Shown here: piece after piece, positions 21,117 through 31,750 of the stretch
How positions within the stretch are numbered: the first letter of the stretch is position 1
How the letters are laid out: each line of letters begins with the position of its first letter
Source of the DNA: Mastigamoeba balamuthi
Taxonomy: Eukaryota; Evosea; Mastigamoebida; Mastigamoebidae
NCBI GenBank assembly: GCA_902651635.1
Contig: CACRSC010000076.1
Span: 28,617 to 64,840 of the forward strand
DNA: 36,224 nt
Direction: 5' to 3'
Notes under the pieces: generated by a model
The model's input: only the letters and a program-made list of their open reading frames with translations
Told to the model about the DNA's origin: nothing
Database searches by the model: none
Made by a program: the position numbers and the translations under genes

Positions 21117-23670
21117 ATGGAGCTGCTGTCCGCGCACGCTGCCGTGACGTTCGTGGGGATCGTGGCCGACGTGACCCTCGCCGAGACCTTCCACAACACC
21201 ACCCCCTGCGAGACGGAGGCACGCCCGATCGCTGGGCCCCCAGTCTCCGCCCTTTCCCTCCCCTTGTCTGAGCCGTTTGGCCGCACGCAGTTTGTGTGGC
21301 GCTTCCCCCTGACTCCTGGCACTGCCCTGTACTCGCTCACGGCAAACCTCGACGGCAAGTCCCTTCTCGCTCACGTGGCACTCCGCGAGAGCGCCTCCCA
21401 GGCCTACGACGACGCCATCGCCGGCGGAAACCGTTCGGATAACCGCACCCCGCCACCCGCCGCGTCCGCAATTGATTAATCGCACGACAGAGACGGTACT
21501 CGTAGAGGCCGACACGGAGGAATATGCCAGGGTCTGCGTGGGAACGGTGAAGCCAGGCACGCGGTGCTCCGTTGAGGTGCGGTTCGCGTCGGTGTGCACC
21601 ATCAGCGTGTCGCCACGCGCTTTCGCCGTCTCTCTCCCGGTCGCCGTCCCTGGCCAGACGAGCCCCGCGAGTCTCGAGGTCGACGTGGATGCGTCGCAGC
21701 TGGCGTTGCCAGACAGCGACTGCCTGGCCCTGCTCGGAGAGAGGCAGACAGCACTTGATTCCGGACTCAAGGCACACTCGACAATGCAGCTGTCCTCTCA
21801 GTGCCCGCGTGTGGGCATCGTCTCGGAGCGTATCCCGCTGCAGGGGTCGCTGATCCAGAGGGCCTCGGAGGACTCCGAGAGCTGCTTCGCGATCGCGTGG
21901 CGCGCAGAGGAGCGCGAGGCGTGGTGGCCGGCAGAGGTCGTTGTGCTGGTCGACAGGAGCGGCTCGATGGGCGGCGTCAGGATCGAGAGAGCGCGCCAGG
22001 CGCTGCTGCTGCTGATCGGAGGCCTGTGCACTGGGTGCGCGTTCAATGTTGTGGGATTCGGGTCTCGCTTCGGTGCGCTCTTCGCCAACAGCAGCGACTA
22101 CAACGAGGAGTCCGTCTCGACAGCCAAGCAGCACGTGGCCGAGATCACTGCAAACATGGGCGGGACCAACATCGCAGAGCCCCTGCAGGCAGTACTGGAG
22201 TCCTCTGCGAGCTCACAAGGCGTGGCAGTGTTCGTGTTGACCGACGGACATGTCAGCAACACGAGACAGGTCATCCGCATCGCCGAGGAGCACTGCTCCG
22301 GGGGCCGCTCTCGGGTGTACGCTCTGGGCATCGGCTCTGGCGCCGACAGGGAGCTGATCCAGAGCCTCGCATCAGCTGGGCACGGGAGGTCGGCATTCGT
22401 AGACGACGATGGCTCTGGGTTGGAGGAGGCAGTCGTGGATCTGCTGGGGGTCGCTCTGTCTGGCGGGGCACCTACGCAGTGCTTCGAGTCTGCCTCTGGG
22501 ACGACCTGGTGTTCGCTGCCGCAGGGCGCTCCTGGACTCTCGGTGGCAACGGCAATCTACACTGCGATGCCAGAGAAGGACCTCGTTAAGCGGGTCTGCA
22601 GTTTCCCGCCAAGCGGAGATGGGGCAACAGACTTAAGCGTGGAGATTGGCCAAGGACAGCCTTTGCCCTGCATGGGTCCGGTGGGCAGGATTGTGTCAAT
22701 CAACTCAGCCAGAGGTCTGCCTGTGGAGGCTCGGAATGCCCTGCTGCTCTCGCAGTCTGTGCTCTCGCCGTTCACGTCGTTGGTCCTGACAGATACGAGC
22801 ACGGGAGACCAGCGCGACCACTCTGTCCAGCTAGTCGCCCAATCTGTGCCCAGGCCTCGGGCCCCCGCTGGTCGCCCGTTGCCACAGCTGGGATGCTCTG
22901 CGGATGCGGGTTCCGGCAATGGCACCGGTGCTGCACGCAAAGGCAACATAGTGGTCATTGACGGGACGCCGTGCAGAGTCATGGAGAGCTCCACGTCAAA
23001 GGCAGGCAAGCACGGGCACTCCAAGACGCACATCGTCGCCGTCGACGTGGTCACGGGCAAGAAGGTGGAGGTCTTACAGCTGTCATCGCAGCCCGTGGAC
23101 GCCGCGTCGTTCACGCAGTACTCCGTCATCGCCGTCGACGGCGACATGGCCGAAATCCTCCTGGACGACGGCACCACGAGGTCCATCCACGTGGCCGACG
23201 CACTGGGCTCGTCCGTGCTCGAAGAGATCGTGGACCGAGCGCAGGACCTCGTGCGCGTCAACGCCGTCACCGTTAGGGGGACCGAGGAGATCGTGAGCCT
23301 CTGCACGCCCCCGGGAGCAGCGACCCAGCAGGCCGCGCTGCCGTCGACGTGGGTCACCCTCAGCGAGGTCGCGAAGATCGCGTACCTGCAGGAGCTCGAC
23401 GGGAGCTGGCGCCCCGGCAGACGCGGCCTGGCCGACGCCACCGGGCTCCCGGAGGGTTTCCTCAGCACGCCACCGCCAGAGGCAGGCGGCGTCAGCGCGG
23501 TTGCGTGGTGCACGGCCGTCGTCGTCGCGGTGCTGCACTCGCGCCACAAGGACAACGCGAGCCAGTGGCGTATGATGGCGCAGAAGGCCATGCGGTTTCT
23601 CGACAGCGAGACCCCCAGCACAGCAAATACGCTCAAGGCCGCCGTGGACGCCTTTGAGCGTTGCAGTTAG
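21117..23670 (+). CDS. VIT-VWA protein with an internal complete eIF5A domain
   Basis: Three exons (21117-21218, 21291-21432, 21491-23670) give 807 residues. Residues 1 to about 130 form a VIT domain (VTLAETFHNT, FVWRFPL, AYDDAIAGGN, VGTVKPGT). A VWA domain (about 230-405) has all MIDAS residues: D236-x-S238-x-S240, T307 and D333 (LTDGH). Residues about 563-690 are an eIF5A: KGNIVVIDGTPCRV, then STSKAGKHGHSK with the lysine modified to hypusine in eIF5A at K588, then THIVAVDVVTGKK and a full OB-fold half. Residues about 700-807 resemble the helical C-terminus of VWA5A and vault-PARP proteins (LQELDGSWRPG, WRMMAQKAMRFL). The eIF5A part is one uninterrupted piece of exon 3 in the same frame, so it is not an assembly join. 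Function is unknown: eIF5A relieves ribosome stalling, VIT-VWA proteins form adhesion or scaffold modules. Intron 1 is read as GC-AG because that restores exact VIT spacing. Confidence 0.85.
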
Positions 23671-23815
23671 GTGCCCGCCCTGCACGCTGTCCAGCAGAGG
23701 GGCGGTGTGGCCGAAAAACAAAGATCTCCCACGTCACCATGACGTCCGGCGGAAATATCTTCCCCCCCTTCTTCTTGTTCGCCTGTGAGTGGGGCTTTCG
23801 CTCGCCAACGCCAAA

Positions 23816-26800
23816 ATGGCTCCAACCCAGCTGGGCCTCGCCACGCTCGTGGCCGTCCTCTCCCTCGCGCTCCGCGTGACGTCCTCTGACGACATCCTCG
23901 GCTGCGGCGGCTTTGTCCGCTTCTCCGACCCCATCCAGTGCGGACCCGTCGCCCCCTGTTTTGACTCGTCTCTGCGTTGTTCCCCTCCCTCCTCCTTCCC
24001 CTCCCTCCCCCTCGCCACCTCCCGCGCTGCTCGCGATCGGCCCACGAGGAAAAACGGGGCGCGCGGGGCGGCAGGAAGGTGCTGGGCGACGGCGCGGCGG
24101 ACATGAGCGCGGTCAGCGTGCGCATCGCCAAGGGGGGCGTCGCCAAGATGGCCATGGAGTGCGCGCCCAACGGGTACTTCTTCCTCCCCGTCGACGAGCG
24201 CGGCTCCTACGTCGTCTCGGTCTCCTCCGCCTCCGGCTGGTCCTTCGGTGCGCCTCCCCACCCAGTGCCCCCCGTGCCTGTCCGCGTTTGTCGTCTTTTG
24301 TTGTCGTGTTTGAACAAAAGACGGGCCCACACAGCTCAGCCCCGGCCGTCGTTCGTCTCACACCGCGCAGAGCCCGAGCAGGTGACGGTCGAGGTGGGCG
24401 GCGAGCACTCGCAGTGCACCGGGAGCGCGAGCCTGAGCTTCGTCGTGACCGGCTTCCCCGTCACTGGCCGCGTGCGCACAGAGCGTTGACCCCCCCGGTG
24501 AGGGGCGCGGGGGTCCTTTGCGCTGACCGGCCCAAATATCTCCTGCAGATCTCCGGCGACGCCGCCTGCGGCGAGGGCGCCAACCCCTCCGGCGTCACGG
24601 TGACGCTCACCAACAAGGCCACCTCCGCCTCCGTCACCGCCGGTGCGCCGGGGAAGGGCGGGCGGGACCGGAATTCCCTCCCCCTCCGCTCCTCCCCCGG
24701 GGGCTGATGACGATTCGACACGTCAACAGTGACGGAGAAGGGGGCGTTTGCGTTCGGCAACGTGGCGCTGGGCCGCTACACGGTCACGGCGGCGCGCAGG
24801 GGCTGGGCCATCACGACGTCGCTGCCCGACGGCGGCGCCTTCGACCTCTCGTCGCCGCAGCGCGCGGACCTCGGCGCCGCCTTCGCCGTCGCCGGCTACG
24901 ACGTCACCGGCTCCGTCGCCGACGTCGCACGCGAGGGCGTCGCCGGCGTCACGCTGGCGCTCTACTCCAAGACGCCCGCGCGCCCCTGCGCGTCGTCGGC
25001 CGCGGGCGGGGCGGCAGCGCCGAGCAGGGAGGGCATGCACCACGTCTGCGGGGCCACGTCGGGGCGCGACGGCTCGTTTGCGCTGCGCGCCGTCGCCTGC
25101 GGCGAGTACACGGTCGCGCCGTACTACCGCAGCGACAAGACAGAGTTCGACGTCAGCCCGCGCGAGGCCCCCGTCGTCGTCTCGGGCGACGCCGTGGAGC
25201 TCAGGCAGTTCCAGGTCACCGGCTTCAGCGCGTTCGGCCGCGTCGTCGACGCACAGGGCAAGGCGCGCGCTCCTCTCCGCAGGGCGCAGGCATTTCCTGG
25301 AATTCTCCTGACGTCAACGCAGGCGGTCGCAGGGGCGAGGGTGACGGTCGACGGCAGGGAGGCGGCGACGACCAACGCGGCGGGCGAGTACAGGCTGGAG
25401 AAGCTGAGCGCGTCGACGGTGGACATTGGCGCCTCCAAGGAGCACATGTCGTTCGCGCCGCTGCGCCGCCACCACCTCAAGGCCGCCGCGCCCAGCATCC
25501 CCGACATCCGCGCCGACAAGCACGACATCTGCGGCTCGGTCACCGTCGCGGCGCCCCCCAAGGGCTTCGCCCCGTACCCGCGCATCGTCACCGTCAGCAG
25601 CAGCGGCCGCAACGAGATCAGGACGTGAGTGGTTCCCGAATTCAATTCAATTCGGACCGGTGTTTCTCCGATTCCTAATTTGTTCCCCCCCAGTAAGACC
25701 GACGCCAAGGGCAAGTTCTGCGTGGCCGTGGAGCCCGGCAAGTACACCGTCTCGGCGGTGGTCGGCGAGGGCGAGCGCAAGGCGGGGCTGAGGCTGCTGC
25801 CGCAGTCGCTCGAGGCCGACGCGAGCGCGGGGCCCGTGCTGGCGGGCGTCGCCTTTGCGCAGAGCACGCACAGCGTCAGGGGCTCGATCCTCGCCCTGGC
25901 GCCCGTCGACAAGTCGCGCGACCCCGTCGTCGTCTCGCTGCTGGCCCGCGGCGGCTCCTCGGAGCCCGTCGCCGAGCAGCGCGTCGCCTGCGGGCAGCGC
26001 CAGTGCGAGTACGTCTTTGAGCGCGTGCTGCCCGGCCGCTACACCGTCAGGGCCCGCCGCGAGGGCTGGGAGTGGTCCGCCGCCGAGGCCGCCGTCGAGG
26101 TCGCCGACGCCCCGGCCGCCGCGCAGCAGCTCGCGCAGAGCGCCTACGTCGTCCCCGTGGAGCTCTCGCACGCGGCGGAGCTCACGTTCGAGCCCTCGGA
26201 CGCCGCCAGCAGCAGCGCTGCCGCCGTGCGCTCGTCGGCGCAGGCGGGCCGCACGCAGGTCAGGCTCAGCGCGCCCGGCGCGTACGCCGTCAGGGCCAGC
26301 TCGTGCGCGCAGTTCGAGGCCGCGACGTACGACGCGGCCGACGCGCCCCGCCCGCTGAGGCTCGCGGCCCGCAGGTTCCGCGCGACGGGCACCGTCCGCG
26401 CGCCCAGGGACCTCGCGGGGGCCGTCACCGTCTCGGCGACCGTCGCCGGCGCCAGGGTCCCCGTCGACGTCAGCGCCAAGGACGGGCTCGTGACGTTCTC
26501 GGCGTGGGCGCCCGCAGACTCGGTGGCCACGTTCACGCCCGCAGCCTCCGAGGGCCACCTGCTGTTCTACCCGGCCTCTGTCGACGTCGCCGTCCGCGGC
26601 GCCGCGTGCCCGGCGCCCGCCAGGGACGTCGTCGCCCGCGCGGGCCTCTTTGTGCGCGGCGTCGTCGAGCCCGCGATCGCCGGCGTGCGCGTGGCGGTGC
26701 GCTCGGGCGAGAGGGTCGTCGCCGAGCAGACGACCAAGGCGGACGGGGCCTACGCCCTGGGCCCGCTCTACGACGACGCCGAGTACCAGACCGACTTCAG

Positions 26801-27869
26801 CGCCGACGGCTACGCGTTCGACGCGCCGGCCGGCGGCCGCGTGCGCGCGCACAAGCTCGGCAGCATCCGCGTCTCGGTCGTCGAGGCCTCCGGGGCGCGC
26901 GCCGCCGTGCAGGGCGTGCTGATGAGCATCAGCGGCGGCAGGGCGTTTGTCAAGAACGACCTGACGGGGGCCGACGGCCGCACGTCGGTCTCGGGGCTGG
27001 CGCCCGGGCAGTACTTTGTGCGCCCGCTGCTCAAGGAGTACGCGTTCAGCCCCGCCACGCGGACGCTGACCGTCGCCGAGGGCTCCGAGGCCGCGGCCGA
27101 GTTCACCGCCGAGCGCACCGCGTTCAGCGTCCACGGCGCCGTGCGCACGCTCAACGGCGAGGCCGTGCAGGGCGTCGACGTCAGCGCCGTCCCCGCCGCG
27201 GGCCTCGCGCCCGGCCAGCAGCCCGAGGCCGCGCAGACCGACGCCGCGGGCGCGTACCGCATCCGCGGGCTGGCGCCGGGCCAGCGCTACACGGTGACCG
27301 TCTCGAGCAGCGCGTGGAGCGCCGTCCCCGCGTCGCGCAGCGTCGCCGTCGGCAGGGAGGACGCGCGCGGCGAGGACTTCACCGTCATCGCCACGGGCAC
27401 GTGGCGCGCCGTCTCGGGCGTCGTCGACGCCGACGAGGCGACGAGGCAGGCGCTCGAGGTCGTGCTGACGAGCGCCGCCGACGGGTCGACGAGGCGCTAC
27501 CCGCTGGGCATCGCGCGGTTCTTTGAGTTCACGGGGCTGCCGGCGGGGCAGTACAGCGTCAGGGCCGTGTCGCCGCTGCCCCAGCACGGCGGCTGCGTGT
27601 CGCAGACGGCGACGGCGGACATCTCGCGCGAGGAGCGCGCGCACGTGGAGCTGGCGTTCAGGTGCCCGTCGCTGCACGAGGAGACGGCCGTGGCGGGCAG
27701 GAAGACGTCGGTGCTGTCGCTCGTCGTCGGCGTCGCGATTGTCGTCGCGGTGTTTGAGCGCGAGAGGATCATCGAGGCGGTGCTCGAGGCCGTCAGGCGA
27801 CACCGCGCCGCGCGCTCGCCGTCGAGCCGCAGGGCGATGGACGAGTCGTTCCTGCCGGCGTACCTCCAC

Positions 27870-27901
<32 letters not shown>

Positions 27902-27914
27902 CAAGCAGAAGTGA
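23816..27914 (+). CDS. NOMO: NOMO (nodal modulator), ER membrane protein of carboxypeptidase-regulatory-like repeats
   Basis: Seven exons (23816-23937, 24075-24247, 24371-24471, 24549-24642, 24730-25262, 25323-25624, 25694-27914) join to 1181 residues, near human NOMO (about 1220). A signal peptide (LGLATLVAVLSLALRV) precedes DDILGCGGFVRF, equal to NOMO VVGCGGFVK. Then CAPNGYFFLPVDERG, GWSFEPEQVTVEV, FVVTGFPVTGRV, VAGYDVTGSV and many beta-sandwich repeats of the T-D-x-x-G-x-Y/F type. The C-terminus has one membrane helix (VLSLVVGVAIVVAVF) and a short cytosolic tail ending in nine Gln. NOMO works at the ER with NCLN and TMEM147 (the BOS complex at the translocon for multipass proteins), known from animals. 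Five of six donors are G-Y-G-C-G; the 60-base intron at 25263-25322 would be GC-AG and is open, so a 20-residue insert is the alternative. Confidence 0.92.
27873..27899 (+). repeat. (CAG)9 trinucleotide repeat
   Basis: Nine uninterrupted CAG units encode polyglutamine in the cytosolic tail of NOMO, five codons before the stop. A pure repeat of this kind is prone to length change. Confidence 0.9.
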
Positions 27915-27998
27915 TGACAGGCACCAGCCGATGACAACAACCAACCAAATAGAAACCCAATTCCCTCCGTTCCTCTGATAGTGCGCATGGCGAGGCAA

Positions 27999-28260
27999 TA
28001 GCGGATTTCCCGTCGTGCTCAGCTCACGGCACGGCGCGGCACTTCAGTTGATTTCCATTGAACATTGGTCATGTGTTTTGTGGTAAGATATTTAAGATTT
28101 TGAAGCGCCCATGCTCGCTTGTGAGCGTTTGGGGCCAGAGGGGCCAAACGCCCACGAGGTCCCCCTGTGTTGAATTCTTACGACCTTTTCAGAGAATTTC
28201 CATGGAAATCAACGAAGCGCCGCGCCGCGCCGTGAGCTGAGCACGACGGGAAATCCGCTA
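27999..28260. mobile_element. 262-base element with long terminal inverted repeats (MITE-like)
   Basis: Bases 27999-28058 and the reverse complement of 28202-28260 match over about 60 positions, with the first 32 identical (TAGCGGATTTCCCGTCGTGC onward), a few transitions and one single-base gap. Both ends begin TAGCGG, so a TA target duplication is possible. The 143-base interior is less GC-rich, has no coding potential and contains a nested inverted repeat (GCGTTTGG at 28125-28132, CCAAACGC at 28144-28151). It sits between the converging NOMO and molybdopterin genes. It could be a non-autonomous transposon or a long hairpin in the 3' region. No second copy is visible in this window. The rest of the 27915-28442 spacer shows nothing else. 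Confidence 0.55.
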
Positions 28261-28442
28261 ATAACGCGGGTTATAGTAGTAGATCACATAAAAACGAAGG
28301 GCAATCCCGTCCGAGCGCAGACCTCATAGTACAAAACGATCGAGGGTAGAACACCCCCACGATCCAAAGGTATTTTTCATGTTAACAAGACCCCTGGGCG
28401 TTACTCTTGCTGCACCAATGCCACGACTCATGTGGAAGCGCC

Positions 28443-30608
28443 TCACATGGCGGCCTTTGTGGTTGCCTGATGGATGGTGACCGTGGCCCCATTGAACGGA
28501 GCGCCCTGCCCATAGGATACGCCCTCGCTCGACGTCAGCACGTTGAGCGGGCTGCCGTTGAGTCCCACGGTCTCCTTCACTGACCACACGACGCCCTCCG
28601 AGACCGACTCACTCACCACAAGCTTCAGGTGCACCTCCCCGCCGCTGTTCCTCAGCGCCACGACCACCCCGCCCGCCAGGCCGCTCCTCTCCGCGTCGGC
28701 CCTGCACATGTGGACCTCCTGGGGGAGAGCGCCGTGGATCTTCTGGAACTGCGTGTGCGTGTGCATCCTGCCCGCGCTGTTGAGCAGGACGAACGTGCCG
28801 TCGGCCTGCCTGCGGGGCGCCACGACGCGCGGCATGGGGGGCAGTCCCGCCGCCTCCGCCCCCGAAGACCAGAACTCGATCTTCCCCGACGGGGTCGCGT
28901 ACCTGTCCAGCGGCAGCTGGCGCAGCCTCAGCAACTCGCCGCTCAGCAGGCGCTCCATCTCCTGGCCCTCCTCGACACCCTCGAGCGACCCGCGCATGGC
29001 GCGTGCGAGCAGTACGCGGGGGTCTTCGAAGAGGGGCGCGTCGGTGAGCCCGAGCTCCCGCGCGATCATCTGCATCAGCTGGTACTCGCTGACGCTGCTG
29101 CCGGCGGGAGGCAGCACGGCGGGGCTGAGGCGGGCACAGCGGTGCATGTAGGGGATCTGCATGTCCTCCTTCTCCAGGAACGAGCACGCGGGCAGCACAA
29201 CGTCGGCAAAGTCGCACGTCTCTGTCCACTGCGTCTCGTGGACGACAACGAAGGTGTCCGGCCTCCGCAGCTGCGAGACGGCGCGGTCAGACAACGAAGA
29301 CGACAGAGAAGAGGGTCGGGTCGCTGCGGAGGACGCACGCCAGCCCTGACGTGGGTCTGGTCGGGCAGAGTCATGGCAGGGTTCATCCCCGAGACGAAAA
29401 CAAACCCGAACTTGCCCTGGGCGAGCATCGGGCCCACGACCGTCTGCGCGACTGTCTGCGGGTCCTGGTCGCCGGGGCACCTCTCCAGCACATCGTAGTC
29501 GACCGGGTACGAGTTGCTGCGCTGCGCCGTCAGCGGCTGGCGGCTGGGGAGAGCGCGGGCGCACTAGTAGAGGAACCCCCTGTGCATCCCGAGGATCGAG
29601 GGTATCAGCGAGATGGCGCGCACGGCCTCTGCGCCCTCCTCGCACCGCTGCAGCCCAATCCCTATCATGGTGACAGACGGCCTGAGGGTCTGGTACAGCT
29701 CCGCCAGCGCGTCGATCTGCTCCGGCGTCACGCCCGTGAGCTCGGGGCGGGCGGCATCGACGGCCTCGCGGGAGAACACGAGGTCCCTGTAGCGCTCCCA
29801 GCCCACGGCAAACGAGCCCAGGAACGCCGTGTCCGCTGCCCCGCGCTCGAACAGACGGCGGGCGACAGCCATGGCCACAGCAGCGTCCGCGCCGGGCCTG
29901 GGGCGGACCCACATCGACGTGGACTTGGACTCGCTCGTCGCGGTTCCGCGCGGGTCGACGACGACGATGCGGGCGTCCCTGTTGGCGCACGCCAGCGACC
30001 AGATGTGCGCTGCGCTGACGGCGGCGTTGAAGCCCCAGAACACCACCATCCGTGCAGAGGGCAGCGCGTCCTCTGGCGCCGGGCCCCGGGCGCCCGGCCC
30101 GTAGTGCAGCGCGAGCGCGGCCTTGCCAGCGGCCAGGCACAGCGTCTGCTTCACCTGCACGGCGCCTATGTGCGACCACAGCCGCAGAGGGGCGCTGCTG
30201 GCCAGCAGGCCCATGTTGCCCGCGTACACGAGCACCAGGCGCCGCTCAGGAGCCGTCGCCTCGACCGCGCTGGCGATCCTCCCCAGGGCTATTTCGGGCC
30301 GCACCGAGGGCTATTTTTAGCACGGAAATGTGCGGCACTTGCGGCCAGGCACCTTCGGGCCACGAGGCGTCGCGGAAGCGGTCGCCGTCGCGCACGCGGG
30401 GCTGCAGGACGCGGGAGGGCGAGGCGGAGGTGCTGTTGACGTGGTCGCGGGCGCCGCGTGGGCAGAGCCAGCCGCGCGTGACCGGGTGGGCCGGGTCGCC
30501 CGTGAGAGCGCCGGCCAGCTGCTGCGACGAGCGGGAGCGCCTGGCGACCACCGAGCACGTGTCGTAGCAGTCGCGCGCGCACACGGTGACGGCCTGCTCG
30601 ATATCCAT
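28443..30608 (-). CDS. Molybdopterin (DMSO-reductase family) oxidoreductase, prokaryote-type
   Basis: Four minus-strand exons (30608-30353, 30288-29565, 29516-29339, 29270-28443) join to about 661 residues. The N-terminus has the [4Fe-4S] motif C10-x3-C14-x3-C18 with C49 (TRGWLCPRG). Next are WPEALGRIAS, VLVYAGNMGLL, MVVFWGFNAAVSAAH, ARIVVVDPRGT, GFVFVSGMNPAMTLPD, CDFADVVLPA, and a C-terminal MGD-binding domain (TPSGKIEFW, QKIHGALP). This layout is that of single-subunit molybdo-bis-MGD oxidoreductases common in bacteria and archaea. Substrate and Mo ligand cannot be told from sequence; formate dehydrogenase is only one option. No targeting peptide precedes the cluster motif, suggesting a cytosolic enzyme. 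Three introns (64, 48, 68 bases) with host-type donors show it is a real nuclear gene, not contamination. It may have come by lateral transfer. Confidence 0.82.
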
Positions 30609-31750
30609 CAATTGCGTTTTGCCGGCGGTGTGGAGAAGATACGGAAATCAGAAGATTTGCGGGCTGATTGGTAGCGGACATACAACCACTAGTTGGATAT
30701 CGCGCGGAGATGATTGCAGAGGTTGACCTGTCGACCGGAATAAGAAGCTAATATTATGGTGGGGTCTCTGTTGAAGATCCAGGATCCTGTAGAAAAGTTG
30801 AAACTCCGGATTCAACACAGAATCACCCTCCTGTACTCGAACGTGCGTGAGAATTGGCAATGGGGTGGGCTCGTCCGGGCAACCAAGTTTCAGGAGTAAC
30901 CGCCCCCAAGCCGAGTGGAACCCTCCACAATCCCCCGCCTCCTCAGACATCCCTCGCTGTCCCAGTTATTTTAATTTACTCACAGTAGCGCAATGTGAAA
31001 AACCGAAGCAATTGTTGCTATCACAACCTCGGGGCATGGCACTCGAATTGGCTCCGGGATTGTTGGCCAGCAAAGCCTGGTGAGCCTACTCAAAAGCCAC
31101 GTGGTTTCGAGGCTTTGATTGTAAGCAAAACGATGGTGGAGCACAGAACAGTATTTACAAAAGGAGACGGCGGCAGACTGAAATGACAAACTGAGGAGGG
31201 AGGCGTAACGGCAGTGTGGTGGCCCCTGGGATGGGGGTGACGCCATACAATGCATCTGAGATCCTGTGCATCGGCTACAAAAGGGGTTTGAGAGTTATGA
31301 CCTTGCATTTCCGGCTGGATCGAGTACCTGCGGAGAGTGCACGTTGCCCACGATGTCCGCTGGGTACTCGATAGACCAAGAGGCCGGATAACGTGAAGGA
31401 ATGCCACTGGGTGAGATCATCCGATCTTGGCTCTGCCCGACCAGCATTGTCGGGGAAGCAGCCTCTCTTCACTTGCTGTGCTCAGATCCCAGAGATTCTT
31501 CCTGGCCAGTTCAAAGAACAGGCCGTTGGTCCCGCTGCCATTCGGTGAACGGGGCAACCCCCGGCAGCGCTGGGTTCGAGATATGGACCACGTCACACGA
31601 GCCAGCCCGTTACCGGAAAAACTGAAAAGGTGGACGTTGCGTTATCCTAACGCACGGTGCACAAAACCGGCTGGGTCTGCCCAGATCTCAGCCATTCAGA
31701 AATACACCGACTGAGCATCTGCACTCTCCCCTTCGATCGCAAAGCGCAGC
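30609..31750. other. Gene-free divergent spacer
   Basis: 1.14 kb between the molybdopterin gene (minus) and the papain gene (plus), notably poorer in GC than the genes. It must contain both promoters; GGATATCGCG at 30695-30704 is about 90 bases before the molybdopterin start. Small open frames show no family features. I found no tRNA or snRNA pattern. Confidence 0.45.

Noticed and set aside
21117-23670. Chance that the eIF5A-VWA join is an assembly chimera
   Set aside because: There is no gap or frame break, the join is inside a single exon in frame, and the VWA5A-like C-terminus resumes after the eIF5A part, as expected for an insertion rather than a random join.
29544-29564. A 21-base intron in the molybdopterin gene
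   Set aside because: The phase also fits a 48-base intron (29564-29517) that includes a CTGAC branch-like sequence and gives better family spacing; 21 bases would be far below every other intron here.
28443-30608. Naming the molybdopterin enzyme formate dehydrogenase
   Set aside because: The [4Fe-4S] and MGD-binding features are shared by many family members; the Mo ligand and substrate residues could not be identified.
31560-31600. Possible tRNA B box (GGTTCGAG)
   Set aside because: The rest of the B box, the A box and a cloverleaf are missing; no tRNA gene was found in the window.
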